Notes: generated by a model not told the origin, from the sequence alone. Positions 46,833 through 55,762 are shown, numbered from the stretch's first letter. The stretch: 64,000 nt of DNA from Beijerinckia mobilis (GCF_000745425.1 NZ_JQJH01000005.1:124001-188000), one strand, 5' to 3'. A program made the numbers and translations.

Positions 46833-48251
46833 TTAACCGTTCACCACGGGCCGCAGCGCGTGCGGAGCGGCTTGTTCCAGGCTCGTATGCGGGGCCGCCG
46901 CGATCATGCTTGCGGAGGGAGTGCTCCGCCTGCTTCGGTTGCCGCCAAATCTGTAATCGTTCGGGACGCGGCCGGTCTGGAATTGTCCGACAAGGGTCGA
47001 GAGCTGCACGGTTTCCTCCGAGAGCGCATGGCTGGCCGCCGTCGCCTGTTCGACCATGGCGGCATTCTGTTGCGTTACCTGATCGATCTGATTGATGGCG
47101 CCATTGACTTGATCGAGGCCGACCGCCTGCTCTCTGGCGCCTTCTGCGATTGACGTGACGATCCCATGGATCGCTTCGACCTGCGTCATGATCTTTTCAA
47201 GCGTCTTGCCGGTTTCGCCAACCAGGATCACGCCATTATCAATCTCGGCTGTCGAGGTTTGAATGAGCGTCTTGATCTCTTTCGCCGATCCCGCCGATCT
47301 TTGAGCGAGGGCGCGCACTTCCGACGCCACGACCGCGAAACCGCGACCGGCGTCGCCCGCGCGCGCAGCCTCGACACCCGCGTTGAGCGCAAGCAGATTG
47401 GTCTGGAAGGCGATTTCGTCGATGATCCCGATGATTTGGCTGATTTGCCCCGCGGATCTGGCAATTCCATTCATGGCTGCAATTGCGCGATTGACGATTT
47501 CTTCGCTCTTCTTGGCATCGGCATTGGCGGCGATGACGGCCTCCTGCGCCTTGAGCGCGCCTGCTGCCGTCTTTTTGACTGTCGTCGTAATCTCATTGAG
47601 TGCGGCGGCGGTTTCCTCGAGGGTTGCTGCCTGCTGTTCTGTGCGGCGCGCGAGATCGTCGGCGGCGGTGGCGATTTCCTGCGTTCCCGCTTCGATCGTC
47701 GTCGTGCTGTCGGCGATGGCGATGATTGTCGATGCCAGTCTCTCAAGAGAAAGGTTGAAATCGGCGCGCAGTTTCTCGAAGGCCGGTATGAAGGTTGTCT
47801 CGATCCGATAATCGAGATGATTGCCGGCAAGCTGCGTCAGGCCGACGCCGATTTCATTGACCGCCCGGACGCGTTCCGTAACGTCGGTCGCAAATTTGGT
47901 GATATGCAGGACCTTCCCATTCTCATCAAAGATCGGATTGTAGGAGGCCTGTATCCAGACTTCCCTGCCGCCTTTGGCAATGCGCTTGAATTCGGCGGCC
48001 ATGAATGCGCCTTCATTCAATTGGTGCCAGAACTCTTGATAGTCTTGCGATTGCGCATAGGCCGGCTCGACGAACAGGCTGTGATGGTGGCCGAGGATCT
48101 CATCCAGCCGATAGCCGACCATCGTCAGGAACTTTTCATTGGCGGACAGAATCGTGCCGGTTGGATCGAACTCGACAATGGCAAGCGAACGGCTGAGGGA
48201 GGTGAGTACGGCGCCGGCATTCGACCTCGAAGAGCCTGAAAACCCAAACAT
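46833..48251 (-). CDS. PAS-domain methyl-accepting chemotaxis protein, soluble
   Basis: 472 residues from ATG 48251, which has GGAG at proper spacing; an upstream extension to 48305 is not needed. There is no transmembrane segment. The N-terminal PAS domain (about 10-130) has [37 protein letters not shown] and [15 protein letters not shown], similar to flavin- or haem-binding Aer-like PAS domains. The MCP domain carries [20 protein letters not shown] and [20 protein letters not shown]. It would sense a cytoplasmic cue, probably redox or energy state. It shares the signalling-domain pattern with the globin-coupled receptor at 19-20.7 kb. Confidence 0.92.
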   Translation of the reverse strand: MFGFSGSSRSNAGAVLTSLSRSLAIVEFDPTGTILSANEKFLTMVGYRLDEILGHHHSLFVEPAYAQSQDYQEFWHQLNEGAFMAAEFKRIAKGGREVWIQASYNPIFDENGKVLHITKFATDVTERVRAVNEIGVGLTQLAGNHLDYRIETTFIPAFEKLRADFNLSLERLASTIIAIADSTTTIEAGTQEIATAADDLARRTEQQAATLEETAAALNEITTTVKKTAAGALKAQEAVIAANADAKKSEEIVNRAIAAMNGIARSAGQISQIIGIIDEIAFQTNLLALNAGVEAARAGDAGRGFAVVASEVRALAQRSAGSAKEIKTLIQTSTAEIDNGVILVGETGKTLEKIMTQVEAIHGIVTSIAEGAREQAVGLDQVNGAINQIDQVTQQNAAMVEQATAASHALSEETVQLSTLVGQFQTGRVPNDYRFGGNRSRRSTPSASMIAAAPHTSLEQAAPHALRPVVNG

Positions 48252-48722
48252 GAAGGTGACTCCAAGGAGATGGATCGCGGCAGTCTTGAAAGAGAGCAGC
48301 CCCATTTGCCTGGTCGCAAATGCACTGGCCCCGGATGCTGTAGCCCAAATGGCCGGTTCATGGCATGCGGAGCGGGGTTGGAAGGAGACTCATTCGTTAA
48401 AGACTGTCAAAACCACCAAGTGGTCTAAAGGTCAGCATAGGCTTGGACGGTTTCGCTTTACTGATTCAATTCTGTAAACTTGAAGCTTTCCTCACGGAAA
48501 ACAAAACGCGCGTTGTAGTCGATCTTCCATAAAATATCTGACCTACTGGTGCCGTTGATGTTTCCCTTCGCTCTGATCTGCCATTACCAATTGAATGGTC
48601 CCTATCAGCGTATGCGGGTCAAATCTCGATCGACGCATCATGATGCGGTATCATGCGGGCGGGGTGGAGTGCCGGGAGCATTTTGATGATGTGAGCGCGA
48701 GGTCGCAAACATTAGCCGAGGC
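48252..48722. other. Intergenic, nothing recognised
   Basis: About 470 bases between the chemoreceptor start and the terminator of the protease gene. It presumably includes the chemoreceptor promoter. No motif placed. Confidence 0.45.
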
Positions 48723-48766
48723 AAAAAAAACGGGGAGGCGGGCGAACAACAATGGTTCGCCCGCCT
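48723..48766 (-). terminator. Intrinsic terminator of the HtrA-like protease gene
   Basis: AGGCGGGCGAAC at 48736-48747 and GTTCGCCCGCCT at 48755-48766 form a perfect 12-bp stem with a 7-base loop. On the minus strand it is followed by CCCCG and eight T residues (48723-48730). It lies directly after the stop codon. Confidence 0.92.
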
Positions 48767-48774
48767 GTGATGGA

Positions 48775-49836
48775 TTACCGCTCGTGCAACGCGGCCCAGA
48801 AACGCCGCTGTTCGGAGCGGCGCAACAGATCGATCGGCACGGTCCGTTCGATCTTGTCGGCATCGAGAAGCCGGATGAGATCTTCCGCGCCGTGGATCTG
48901 CTGCCCGTCGATGGCGAGCAGGATATCGCCTGAAAGGAGGCCCGCGTGATCAGCGGGGCCGCCCTGTTCGACGGAACTCACCATGGCACCGGTCTTCTGC
49001 TCGAGACCAAGGCGTAAGGCGATGCGGCGGGGCAGGAGGATTGTCGTCGCGCCAATACCGAGATGGGCGCGGCGCACCTTGCCATGCCTGACGAGTTCGC
49101 CGAGGACGAAGCGGGCCGTATTCGCGGCAACGGCGAAACAGATGCCCTGCGCCCCGGCGATGATCGCCGTATTGATGCCAATGACTTCCCCGCGCGAGGA
49201 GACGAGCGGGCCGCCCGAATTGCCGGGATTGAGCGCCGCATCGGTCTGGATGACGTCATCGATCAGTCGGCCGCTGCGTGAGGCGAGAGAGCGTCCGAGC
49301 GCGGAAATCACCCCGGCGGTGACACTGGTATCGAAACCGAGCGGATTGCCGATGGCAATGGCGATTTCGCCCGGCCGCAGACGCAGGGAATCCCCGAGTT
49401 TCGCGGCGGGCAGATGTGTGTCCTCATCGACGCGGATGAGGGCGAGATCGGTATCGGGATCATCGCCGAGGACACGGCCGGAGAGGCGGCGGCCATCGAG
49501 CAATGTGACATCCGCCCGGCGTGCGCCCTGTACCACATGGCTATTGGTCAGCAACAGCCCGTCCGGAGAAACGATGACGCCGGAGCCCGAACCCTGGTGG
49601 CGGCCTTGGCCGTTTTTGATGTCGAGTTTGACGACGCTTGGCGCGAGCGTTTCGACGACCTGCGTCACACTACGGGAATAGGCGTCGAGCAGCGGAGCGT
49701 CGCGGTTTTCATCGCCGCTCGTGTTGCCGAACTCTGGGTCGCCGGGCGCTTGGGCATTGCGCGGCAGTTGCCCGGTGAGAGAGGAAGCAGCATCCCCGGT
49801 TTCGTCCAGTACGAAGGAATGAAGCGTATCGAACAT
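48775..49836 (-). CDS. HtrA/Deg-like serine protease without a signal peptide
   Basis: 353 residues from ATG 49836 (GAGGATAA upstream); the in-frame extension to 49971 is unlikely. The trypsin-like domain has the catalytic triad H100 (LTNSHVV), D130 (DDPDTDLALIRV) and S207 (NPGNSGGPL). One PDZ domain follows (about 265-345, GGPADHAGLLSGDILLAIDG). HtrA-type proteases are normally exported or membrane-anchored, but no signal peptide or transmembrane helix is visible, the first 55 residues being acidic and polar. It may be cytoplasmic, as some Rhizobiales versions appear to be, or the start is wrong. It is followed by a strong terminator. Confidence 0.9.
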   Translation of the reverse strand: MFDTLHSFVLDETGDAASSLTGQLPRNAQAPGDPEFGNTSGDENRDAPLLDAYSRSVTQVVETLAPSVVKLDIKNGQGRHQGSGSGVIVSPDGLLLTNSHVVQGARRADVTLLDGRRLSGRVLGDDPDTDLALIRVDEDTHLPAAKLGDSLRLRPGEIAIAIGNPLGFDTSVTAGVISALGRSLASRSGRLIDDVIQTDAALNPGNSGGPLVSSRGEVIGINTAIIAGAQGICFAVAANTARFVLGELVRHGKVRRAHLGIGATTILLPRRIALRLGLEQKTGAMVSSVEQGGPADHAGLLSGDILLAIDGQQIHGAEDLIRLLDADKIERTVPIDLLRRSEQRRFWAALHER

Positions 49837-50140
49837 CCTTTTATCCTCGGGACTGGCGCAGCGCGCCCGTGTCCCAATCAGAGTGTGGCGTGGGAAGCAC
49901 GCCTTGGTTGTATAACCATATGGGGGAGTGGAGAGGGTTTGACGAGATGCGCGCCGGGGACGGTCTTGCATGCCGCTCCCTGTCCCTCTCCTTTGTTTCC
50001 TTCCCGCAGCTACGCATTTTCACGCCTTCGCACGCTCACCAAAATGTGGCGAGGATGCGCGGCGGACATGCTTGTTCTCGTGGGAGATTGACTCTATCCA
50101 TACGGTTAAGCTGCTTCCGTACAGGAATTTGTGGGAGGGA
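49837..50140. other. Divergent promoter region, protease and cytochrome genes
   Basis: About 300 bases without a gene, expected to hold both promoters. No specific motif placed. Confidence 0.4.
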
Positions 50141-50581
50141 ATGATGCGCAATATATTGGTCCTTGCGGCGATACTTCTCGCGTCGGCCACGAGTCTCTCC
50201 GCGGCCAATGACCCGATCGCGGAGCGCAAGGAAATTTTGAAAGGCATCGGCGAGGCGACCAAGCCCGTGGTCGGCATGATGCGCGGAGAAGTCCCTTTCG
50301 ATCGTGCGAAAGTCAATGCCGCCCTCACCAGCTACGCGAATGCCGTTCCGAAGCTGCCGGCCCTTTTCCCTGATGATTCCAAAACCGGCGGCAAGACCGA
50401 AGCTCTCCCACGCATCTGGGATGAAAAGGCGAAATTCGAGGCCCTGTTTACCAAGCTCGGCGAGGACGTGAAAATCGCCCAGGCGGAAGCGATCACCGAT
50501 GTGGCGAGCCTGAAGGCGGCCTTCCCGAAGGTGCTCAAGGATTGCAAGGCCTGCCACGACGATTATCGCGAAAAGAAGTGA
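50141..50581 (+). CDS. Cytochrome c' (class II c-type cytochrome)
   Basis: 146 residues. A signal peptide MMRNILVLAAILLASATSLS ends at AA. The mature protein is a four-helix bundle type with the C-terminal haem motif CKACH at residues 135-139 followed by DDYR, characteristic of cytochrome c'. Such proteins bind NO and are linked to nitrosative stress defence in the periplasm. ATG 50141 follows GGGAGGGA. The b561 gene starts 53 bases downstream on the same strand, so the two are likely an operon. Confidence 0.92.
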   Translation: MMRNILVLAAILLASATSLSAANDPIAERKEILKGIGEATKPVVGMMRGEVPFDRAKVNAALTSYANAVPKLPALFPDDSKTGGKTEALPRIWDEKAKFEALFTKLGEDVKIAQAEAITDVASLKAAFPKVLKDCKACHDDYREKK

Positions 50582-50634
50582 GGTCGATAATCTGGTTGAT
50601 CTTTGCGGTTCCTTGCCGCGACAGGATATAGGTC

Positions 50635-51360
50635 ATGGCGCATCGGGAGCGGATTCCGCCGATGAAACAAAAGGCCAGCGTCCAAGCCTGGGACATGCCG
50701 ACCCGATTGTTCAAATGGGCGCTCGTCCTGGCCGTCGCCATGGCCTGGGCCAGCAATAAATATGGCGGCGACACGCCCGAATGGCACAAGTGGAACGGCT
50801 ATCTGATCCTCGTTCTCGTGGTCTTTCGGCTGTTCTGGGGGCTCGTCGGCGGCGCGACGGCGCGATTTTCCTTGTTTTTTCCGACGCCGGGCCGTGTCAT
50901 GGCCTATCTCGGTGGGTTTGTTCATGGCGAGAGGCGGCATTATCTCGGCCATAATCCGCTCGGCGCCTGCATGATTCTGCTATTGCTGGCGGCCTTGTTC
51001 TGCCAGGCTTTGGTGGGCCTTTATTCGGCGGATCCCGACCGGCTCATTATAGAGGGACCGCTTGCGCATACGGTCTCTGACGCGACAATCGACAAGGCGT
51101 CGCATCTGCACAATCTTGGCTTCAACATCCTGCTGGCGCTGATTGCGGTCCATGTCACCGCGAATCTCGCCTATGATCTCATCGCTCGGGAAGGATTGGT
51201 GCGCGCGATGATCCTTGGCCGCAAGCCGGCGGCTGCCTATAGCGATCTTCCGCAAAACACGCCAGCGCCGGCCGCGCCCTGGCGTGCCCTCTTATGTCTT
51301 GCCGCCGCCTGTCTCACCGTCTTTGGCGGCATTCATCTATTTGGCGGGCGCGCTCTTTGA
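50635..51360 (+). CDS. Cytochrome b561-family membrane protein
   Basis: 241 residues with four or five transmembrane helices (FKWALVLAVAMAWASNKYGG, LILVLVVFRLFWGLVGG, LGACMILLLLAALFCQALVG, LGFNILLALIAVHVTANLAY, CLAAACLTVFGG). His residues in helix regions (EWHKWNGY, ASHLHNLG, VHVTANLAYD) suit di-haem b binding. Bacterial members pass electrons between quinones and periplasmic c-type cytochromes. Its position right after the cytochrome c' gene suggests it reduces that protein. Start at ATG 50635 or ATG 50662. Its 3' end overlaps the convergent glycosyltransferase gene by 24 bases. Confidence 0.88.
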   Translation: MAHRERIPPMKQKASVQAWDMPTRLFKWALVLAVAMAWASNKYGGDTPEWHKWNGYLILVLVVFRLFWGLVGGATARFSLFFPTPGRVMAYLGGFVHGERRHYLGHNPLGACMILLLLAALFCQALVGLYSADPDRLIIEGPLAHTVSDATIDKASHLHNLGFNILLALIAVHVTANLAYDLIAREGLVRAMILGRKPAAAYSDLPQNTPAPAAPWRALLCLAAACLTVFGGIHLFGGRAL

Positions 51361-52419
51361 TGTCCTCACCAGGAAGGCATCGCGACGCAGCCGCCGAGCC
51401 AGGGCAGGGGCGCCACGCCGCGCATAGACAGTCGCAATATTGTCGAGGAACTGGCCGGCGCTCTGGGCCCAGGTGAATGTGAGCGCATGGGCGCGCGCCG
51501 CCTCGCGCGGAATGGCGAGCGCTTCGAGACAGGCGCGACGGAGGTCGAAATCGAGCACGCCGGCGCCGCTCGATCCGATCGTGTCGAGCGGGCCCTGAAC
51601 GGGCAGGGCGGCGACGGGGCAGCCGCAGGCGAGCGCCTCGAGAACGACCATGCCGAAAGTATCGGTCCGGCTCGGAAAGACGAAGACATCGGCGGCCGCA
51701 TAATAGGAAGCGAGCCCGTCGCTCGGCATGGCGCCGAGAAAATGCGCTTGTGGATAGGCCTGCTGCAAGGCGGCGCGGGCCGGTCCGTCGCCGATCACCA
51801 GTTTGGACCCCGGCAGATCGAGCCCAAGGAAGGCAGGCAGGTTCTTCTCCGGCGCGAGCCGGCCGGCATAGAGAAAGATAGGCCGGGGCAGATCGAGCGG
51901 GCAGGCTTTATCGGGGTGAAACCGCAGATGATCGACGCCACGCGACCAGAGGAGCGGGCGGCGGAAACCGCGCTGTTCGAGCTCCCGCGCGAGGCTTGGC
52001 GTCGCGACCATGAGCCCATTGCCGGCATTGTGGAAACGGCGCAGGACGCCATAGCTCAGCCATTGCGGAACCGGCAGGCGTTCGCGGATATATTCCGGGA
52101 AACGGGTGTGGAAACTGGTGGTGAAGGGGCGGCCGGTGTCGAGACAATAACGGCGCACCGCATGGCCGATTGGACCCTCGGTCGCGATATGCACGTGATC
52201 GAAGGATTGGCCTTCAAGACGTTGCCTGATGGAGCGCGGGCCGACCAGAGCAAGCCGAATCTCCCGGTAGGTCGGCAGCGGAATGGTGCGGTAGCCTTGT
52301 GGACTTAGAAACTCGACCTCGATGCCCTCGGCCTCGAGTGCCTTGGCGAGACTTTCCAGCGTGCGCACCACGCCATTGACTTGAGGCTGCCAGGCATCCG
52401 TGGCGATGAGGATGCGCAT
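51337..52419 (-). CDS. Family 4 glycosyltransferase
   Basis: 360 residues, GT-B fold, no membrane helix. N-terminal acceptor domain begins MRILIATDAWQPQVNGVVRT, as in alphaproteobacterial MgtA/SqdX-like lipid glycosyltransferases. The C-terminal nucleotide-sugar domain has LYAGRLAPEKNL, VIGDGPARAAL and the E-x7-E signature around SRTDTFGMVVLEALACGCPV. Retaining transfer to a lipid acceptor is the likely reaction; the sugar and lipid are not identifiable by eye. ATG 52419 is one base past the stop codon of the metallophosphoesterase gene (52421-52423), so the two are translationally coupled and probably act in the same envelope-lipid pathway. Confidence 0.9.
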   Translation of the reverse strand: MRILIATDAWQPQVNGVVRTLESLAKALEAEGIEVEFLSPQGYRTIPLPTYREIRLALVGPRSIRQRLEGQSFDHVHIATEGPIGHAVRRYCLDTGRPFTTSFHTRFPEYIRERLPVPQWLSYGVLRRFHNAGNGLMVATPSLARELEQRGFRRPLLWSRGVDHLRFHPDKACPLDLPRPIFLYAGRLAPEKNLPAFLGLDLPGSKLVIGDGPARAALQQAYPQAHFLGAMPSDGLASYYAAADVFVFPSRTDTFGMVVLEALACGCPVAALPVQGPLDTIGSSGAGVLDFDLRRACLEALAIPREAARAHALTFTWAQSAGQFLDNIATVYARRGAPALARRLRRDAFLVRTSKSAPAK

Positions 52420-52420
52420 G

Positions 52421-53242
52421 TCAGGCGGCCGCCTGACGGGAGGCTGCCGTGGCGATGGCGAGCTCACGCGCCTGTTTTTCCCGCGCTGTTACCTGCCAAT
52501 GCAGGATTTCCAGTCTTCCATCCATATGTTCGGCGATGGCTGTACAGGATTCGACGAAATCGCCAGTGTTGATATAAGTCAGGCCGTCGATGTCGCGAAT
52601 CGTGGCGTGATGAATATGGCCGCAGACGACGCCATCAGCGCCGTGCTTGCGGGCTTCCTCGGCGAGCGTCGTCTCGAAGGCGCCGATGAAATTCACCGCA
52701 TCCTTGACCTTTAGCTTCGCCCAGGCGGAAAAGGACCAATAAGTGAAGCCCAGCGCCCGGCGCGCCTTGTTGAACCAGGTATTCGACCAGAGGGCGACAT
52801 CATAGGCCCAATCGCCGAGCCAGGCGAGCCAGCGGGCGTGCTGCACGACGATATCGAACTGATCACCATGGATGACGAGGAGCTTTTTGCCATCCTGAGT
52901 GACGTGGAACATGTGGTCGGCGATCTCGACGCCGCCAAACGTCATCCCGATATAGTCGCGGGCGAATTCGTCGTGATTGCCAGGCACATAGATCATGCGG
53001 GTGCCTTTACGCACCTTGCGCAGCAATTTCTGGACGACATCGTTATGCAGTTGCGGCCAATACCAACCGCTTTTGAGACGCCAGCCATCGATAATATCGC
53101 CGACCAGATAAATCGTATCGGCGTCATTATACTTCAGGAAATCGACGAGGAGTTCCGCCTGGCAGCCGCGTGTGCCGAGATGTACGTCGGAAAGGAACAA
53201 GGTGCGGTAATGATTGGAGGAGGCATCCTCTGTCGTGTCCAC
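52421..53242 (-). CDS. UDP-2,3-diacylglucosamine pyrophosphatase-like metallophosphoesterase
   Basis: 273 residues of the calcineurin-like phosphoesterase family. Metal-binding motifs: FLSDVHLG (16-23), YLVGDIIDGW (45-54), YVPGNHDEF, VIHGDQFD and VCGHIHHA. The layout is that of LpxH-related enzymes; alphaproteobacterial homologues of this group are often annotated as UDP-2,3-diacylglucosamine diphosphatase, but true LpxH, LpxI or LpxG activity is not shown by sequence. The start is GTG 53242, since no ATG precedes the first motif. First gene of a two-gene operon with the glycosyltransferase, suggesting a lipid-linked substrate. Confidence 0.88.
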   Translation of the reverse strand: MDTTEDASSNHYRTLFLSDVHLGTRGCQAELLVDFLKYNDADTIYLVGDIIDGWRLKSGWYWPQLHNDVVQKLLRKVRKGTRMIYVPGNHDEFARDYIGMTFGGVEIADHMFHVTQDGKKLLVIHGDQFDIVVQHARWLAWLGDWAYDVALWSNTWFNKARRALGFTYWSFSAWAKLKVKDAVNFIGAFETTLAEEARKHGADGVVCGHIHHATIRDIDGLTYINTGDFVESCTAIAEHMDGRLEILHWQVTAREKQARELAIATAASRQAAA

Positions 53243-53276
53243 GCTCTGCCCTGCCTAAGATGTCAATTCTTCGTCT

Positions 53277-53744
53277 CTATAAAGCACAGCCCCATGGCGT
53301 TGCGATGACGGTCGCGCCGTCTCTACCTGAGCCGGAGGCATAATAAGAATTTTCCGGCAGAGATTTGGTTCCGCGATTGCCGACCATGGACGGTGAAACG
53401 ATGGTTGTGCCTCCTGGAGTGCACCCCGTTTGAGCGGACAGTCGACTTAGGTTGACAGCTCTGATGAACTGCCGAGGGGAAGCCATCTTGAGCCCGGAAT
53501 GCCGATGGATCTCGTTGTAATCCTCGATCCATCCATCGATCAGCCGGAGCGCCGTTTCGGCATCCGGAATGGTGATGGGGTGTTTGTGATACCGAGGATC
53601 GACGGCTTTATGATCCTGTTTGAGACTGCCCGATACATTCTGACTATCGATGACGGTTTCCTGATCGTGTCCTATCGACGACGGATATCCATAAGTATTG
53701 ATGCCTGCCGTCAGGAAGAGACCTGAAGCGAGGACGGATTTTAT
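53277..53744 (-). pseudogene. Small secreted-protein gene with in-frame IS fragment and lost start codon
   Basis: The minus-strand frame is open from 53744 to the stop at 53277 (156 codons). Its first codons read ATA AAA TCC..., translating as (I)KSVLASGLFLTAGINTYGYP, which would be a good signal peptide if ATA were ATG. Then come SSIGHDQETVIDSQNVSGSL and KQDHKAVDPRYHKHPITI. The next 51 codons are an IS3-family transposase end, after which GTTIVSPSMVGNRGTKSLPE and NSYYASGSGRDG resume in the same frame. I read this as a roughly 104-residue exported protein interrupted by an IS fragment, later decayed. A shorter product from ATG 53486 is possible but would be mostly transposon. Confidence 0.5.
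53415..53567 (-). mobile_element. IS3-family transposase 3' fragment
   Basis: Encodes PDAETALRLIDGWIEDYNEI and HRHSGLKMASPRQFIRA, the C-terminus of an IS3-type OrfB integrase. The plus-strand stretch TGGAGTGCACCCCGTTTGAG at 53415-53434 looks like the terminal inverted repeat of such an element. The rest of the element is absent. A likely one-base insertion near the original stop keeps the frame open. Confidence 0.75.
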
Positions 53745-53748
53745 TAAA

Positions 53749-53765
53749 AAGAACCCAAGGTTCTT
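53749..53765 (-). terminator. Small hairpin followed by T residues
   Basis: AAGAACC, loop TTG, GGTTCTT on the minus strand, then TTTAAT. A weak terminator candidate just ahead of the decayed secreted-protein frame. Confidence 0.4.
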
Positions 53766-53987
53766 GGCTGTGAGAAAAGGGATTTTGGATGGTTCCTTTG
53801 ACCAACAAGAGCCTTGGGAAGATCGTTTGGTGACGATCGAATATTTCTCTTGGCTCTTGCCGTTAGCTCTTGCCTCGATTTTTGTCCGGCTTTTGTCGAT
53901 CTGTAGGTTGGCGCGAAGTCAGCAAAGGATCATCCGACCGGAAGAAATTCGGATTGCTCGGCCTGCTTTCACGTCCTTCCTGATAGA

Positions 53988-54143
53988 TCAACGTGCCCGG
54001 CACTCGACGGGCTTCGGCGTTATCTTCTTCGACGCGGCCAATGGAGCAGGCTGACAGCGTGCGGCCCTTCGCATGGCGATTGGTATCGCGAAGAGCATCG
54101 TCGTTAAAATGATGAATGAAATGAATAGGCTTGCCTGCGACAT
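53988..54143 (-). CDS. Possible 51-residue single-pass membrane peptide
   Basis: ATG 54143 begins MSQASLFISFIILTTMLFAI, a strong transmembrane helix, followed by a basic tail (PIAMRRAARCQPAPLAASKK). GGAG lies 11 bases upstream. The gene is short and unsupported by any family. The surroundings are decayed-looking, so this may be chance. Confidence 0.33.
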   Translation of the reverse strand: MSQASLFISFIILTTMLFAIPIAMRRAARCQPAPLAASKKITPKPVECRAR

Positions 54144-54445
54144 AATAGGTCTCGCTCCAGGTGGCTTTTCCTGTGACTGCGAAGAAAACGATGCTGGAGC
54201 GCAGTGAGTTCCGAAAACAAGATCAGGCTGCTGAAATGGAAGGCGATGAACACGCCTTAGAGCTTCCGAACTGTCTTGAGGAAAGTTGGATGGCTCCTTG
54301 CGACAGATATTTCCGCCACTCTGCTCATTGGAGGGGTGCGCCGGTATTGAGCCAAGCCAGGCAAGCCGATGAAATCTGACACTTTTCACTCCTATTGGTT
54401 GCCTTGGATCTTCGCCGAAGCGTCATAAATATATTTCTTCAAGCG
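54144..54445. other. Intergenic ahead of the BON-domain gene
   Basis: No gene supported; open frames lack motifs. The EcfG-type promoter lies at its right end. Confidence 0.45.
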
Positions 54446-54470
54446 GGAACAAAGCGTTGTGAGCGGCGTT
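54446..54470 (+). promoter_or_regulatory. EcfG (general stress sigma factor) promoter
   Basis: GGAAC at 54446-54450, 16-base spacer, CGTT at 54467-54470. This fits the alphaproteobacterial EcfG consensus GGAAC-N16/17-CGTT exactly and lies 64 bases before the BON gene start. Confidence 0.72.
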
Positions 54471-54534
54471 CGTGCTCGACATACCCTCCCACGCGTAAAT
54501 TTAAGAGGGGAGGAACTTTGGAGGAGACTGGGAA

Positions 54535-55263
54535 ATGGTTTCTCAAGACCGTAGGCTTCAAGAGAACCGCTACCGCCAGGAGGATTGGTCAGATCAGCGT
54601 CGTGATCGTTTCCGGCGCGAGGAGGATCGCAATGCGGCAGACCGCCGCTATCGCAGCGAGCGCCCGGAATTCCAGGAGGAACTCAACAATTTCGGCCGGG
54701 GCCGTGAACTCACTTTTCAAGAGGATTTCGCGCGCAACGGCGATTATCTCGGCCGCTATCCCGGCGATGTGAGTGGTCGCAATCATTTCGACGAAGAATA
54801 TTTTATTGATGACAGCCAGTTCATCGGCCGTGACCATCCAGTTGCGCCCCTCCAGGACCAAGCTTTTCGTCCAGCCTATGGCCGAGCCCGCATCGATGAT
54901 CGTGATCGCGGAGCCATTATCGAGAACCGTTTCGCGCGCGGAGCCTTCAACAGAGAGGCTTCCTATCGGTCCGCGGAGAATTACACGGGGCTAGGGCCGA
55001 AAAACTATCGGCGTTCCGATGCCCGGATTCTTGAGGATATCGGCGACCGCTTGACGGATGATCCTTATGTCGATGCGTCCGATATTGAAATCGTGGTTCA
55101 AAACAATGAAGTAACTCTGAGTGGTATCGTCGGAAACAAGACACAGCGCCGCCGGGCGGAATTGATCGCTGAATCGGTTTCGGGTGTTCAGCATCTCCAG
55201 AATAATTTGCGTCTGCGCAGTCATCATAAGGCGCAAATGCCGGGAAACGAAGAGCTCGCTTGA
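54535..55263 (+). CDS. BON-domain stress protein
   Basis: 242 residues, no signal peptide. The first 150 residues are very rich in Arg, Asp, Glu and Tyr (MVSQDRRLQENRYRQEDWSD) and probably disordered. The C-terminal BON domain (about 163-230) has ILEDIGDRLTDDPYVDASDI, EIVVQNNEVTLSGIVGNKTQ and RRRAELIAESVSGVQHLQNN. BON domains bind phospholipid or act in osmotic and envelope stress proteins such as OsmY. An EcfG-type promoter upstream and a perfect terminator downstream indicate a monocistronic general-stress gene. Many Rhizobiales carry BON proteins with long charged N-termini of unknown function. Confidence 0.88.
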   Translation: MVSQDRRLQENRYRQEDWSDQRRDRFRREEDRNAADRRYRSERPEFQEELNNFGRGRELTFQEDFARNGDYLGRYPGDVSGRNHFDEEYFIDDSQFIGRDHPVAPLQDQAFRPAYGRARIDDRDRGAIIENRFARGAFNREASYRSAENYTGLGPKNYRRSDARILEDIGDRLTDDPYVDASDIEIVVQNNEVTLSGIVGNKTQRRRAELIAESVSGVQHLQNNLRLRSHHKAQMPGNEELA

Positions 55264-55319
55264 GGCGAGGCTTCACTGCGTGATGAGGGTAAGTATTTAT
55301 AATTGATGGGCTTATAGAG

Positions 55320-55349
55320 GCGACGGAATGTAAATCCGTCGCTTTTTTT
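55320..55349 (+). terminator. Intrinsic terminator of the BON gene
   Basis: GCGACGGA, loop ATGTAAA, TCCGTCGC, followed by seven T residues. It lies 57 bases after the BON stop codon. Confidence 0.93.
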
Positions 55350-55501
55350 AGTAATGAGCCTTGCGCTGGTGTTCGCCGTCCAGTGCGATGGGGGAGGAAG
55401 GAACGCGCTTGTTCTTCCCGCTGCTTTGATTTTGGTGTTGGCACCATGTTTGCTTCGTTCCGGTAAGGAACGGAAGAAACGAAGCAAGAGTGGTGGAGAC
55501 C

Positions 55502-55762
55502 ATGTCGGAAAAAGTCGTTAGCCTGCGTGGAGCACATCCGATCCAGTCGGCGCAGCCGAATATGACAGTGGTCGAAGAATTGGAGCGTCTGCTCGAAGCC
55601 GCCAAGGCTGGCGAGATCGTCGGTTTGGCTGGCACCTATGTTCATAAGGATAAGGTTGTCACTTATTCCTACGCGGGTGCTGTTGCGAGCTACGGCATGT
55701 TGGGCGGTCTTGAATGCGTCAAGGAACGTCTTCTGCGTATCGCGCTCTCCCAGGAAAGCTGA
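55502..55762 (+). CDS. Small conserved-looking protein, unknown
   Basis: 86 residues from ATG 55502 (GGAG 5 bases upstream). MSEKVVSLRGAHPIQSAQPN is followed by VVEELERLLEAAKAGEIVGL and HKDKVVTYSYAGAVASYGML. It looks like a small alpha/beta domain; the pattern VEELERLLEEAKAGEI-x-G-x-A is one I associate with small proteins of phage or general alphaproteobacterial origin, with no known function. It is cytoplasmic and probably monocistronic. Confidence 0.75.
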   Translation: MSEKVVSLRGAHPIQSAQPNMTVVEELERLLEAAKAGEIVGLAGTYVHKDKVVTYSYAGAVASYGMLGGLECVKERLLRIALSQES

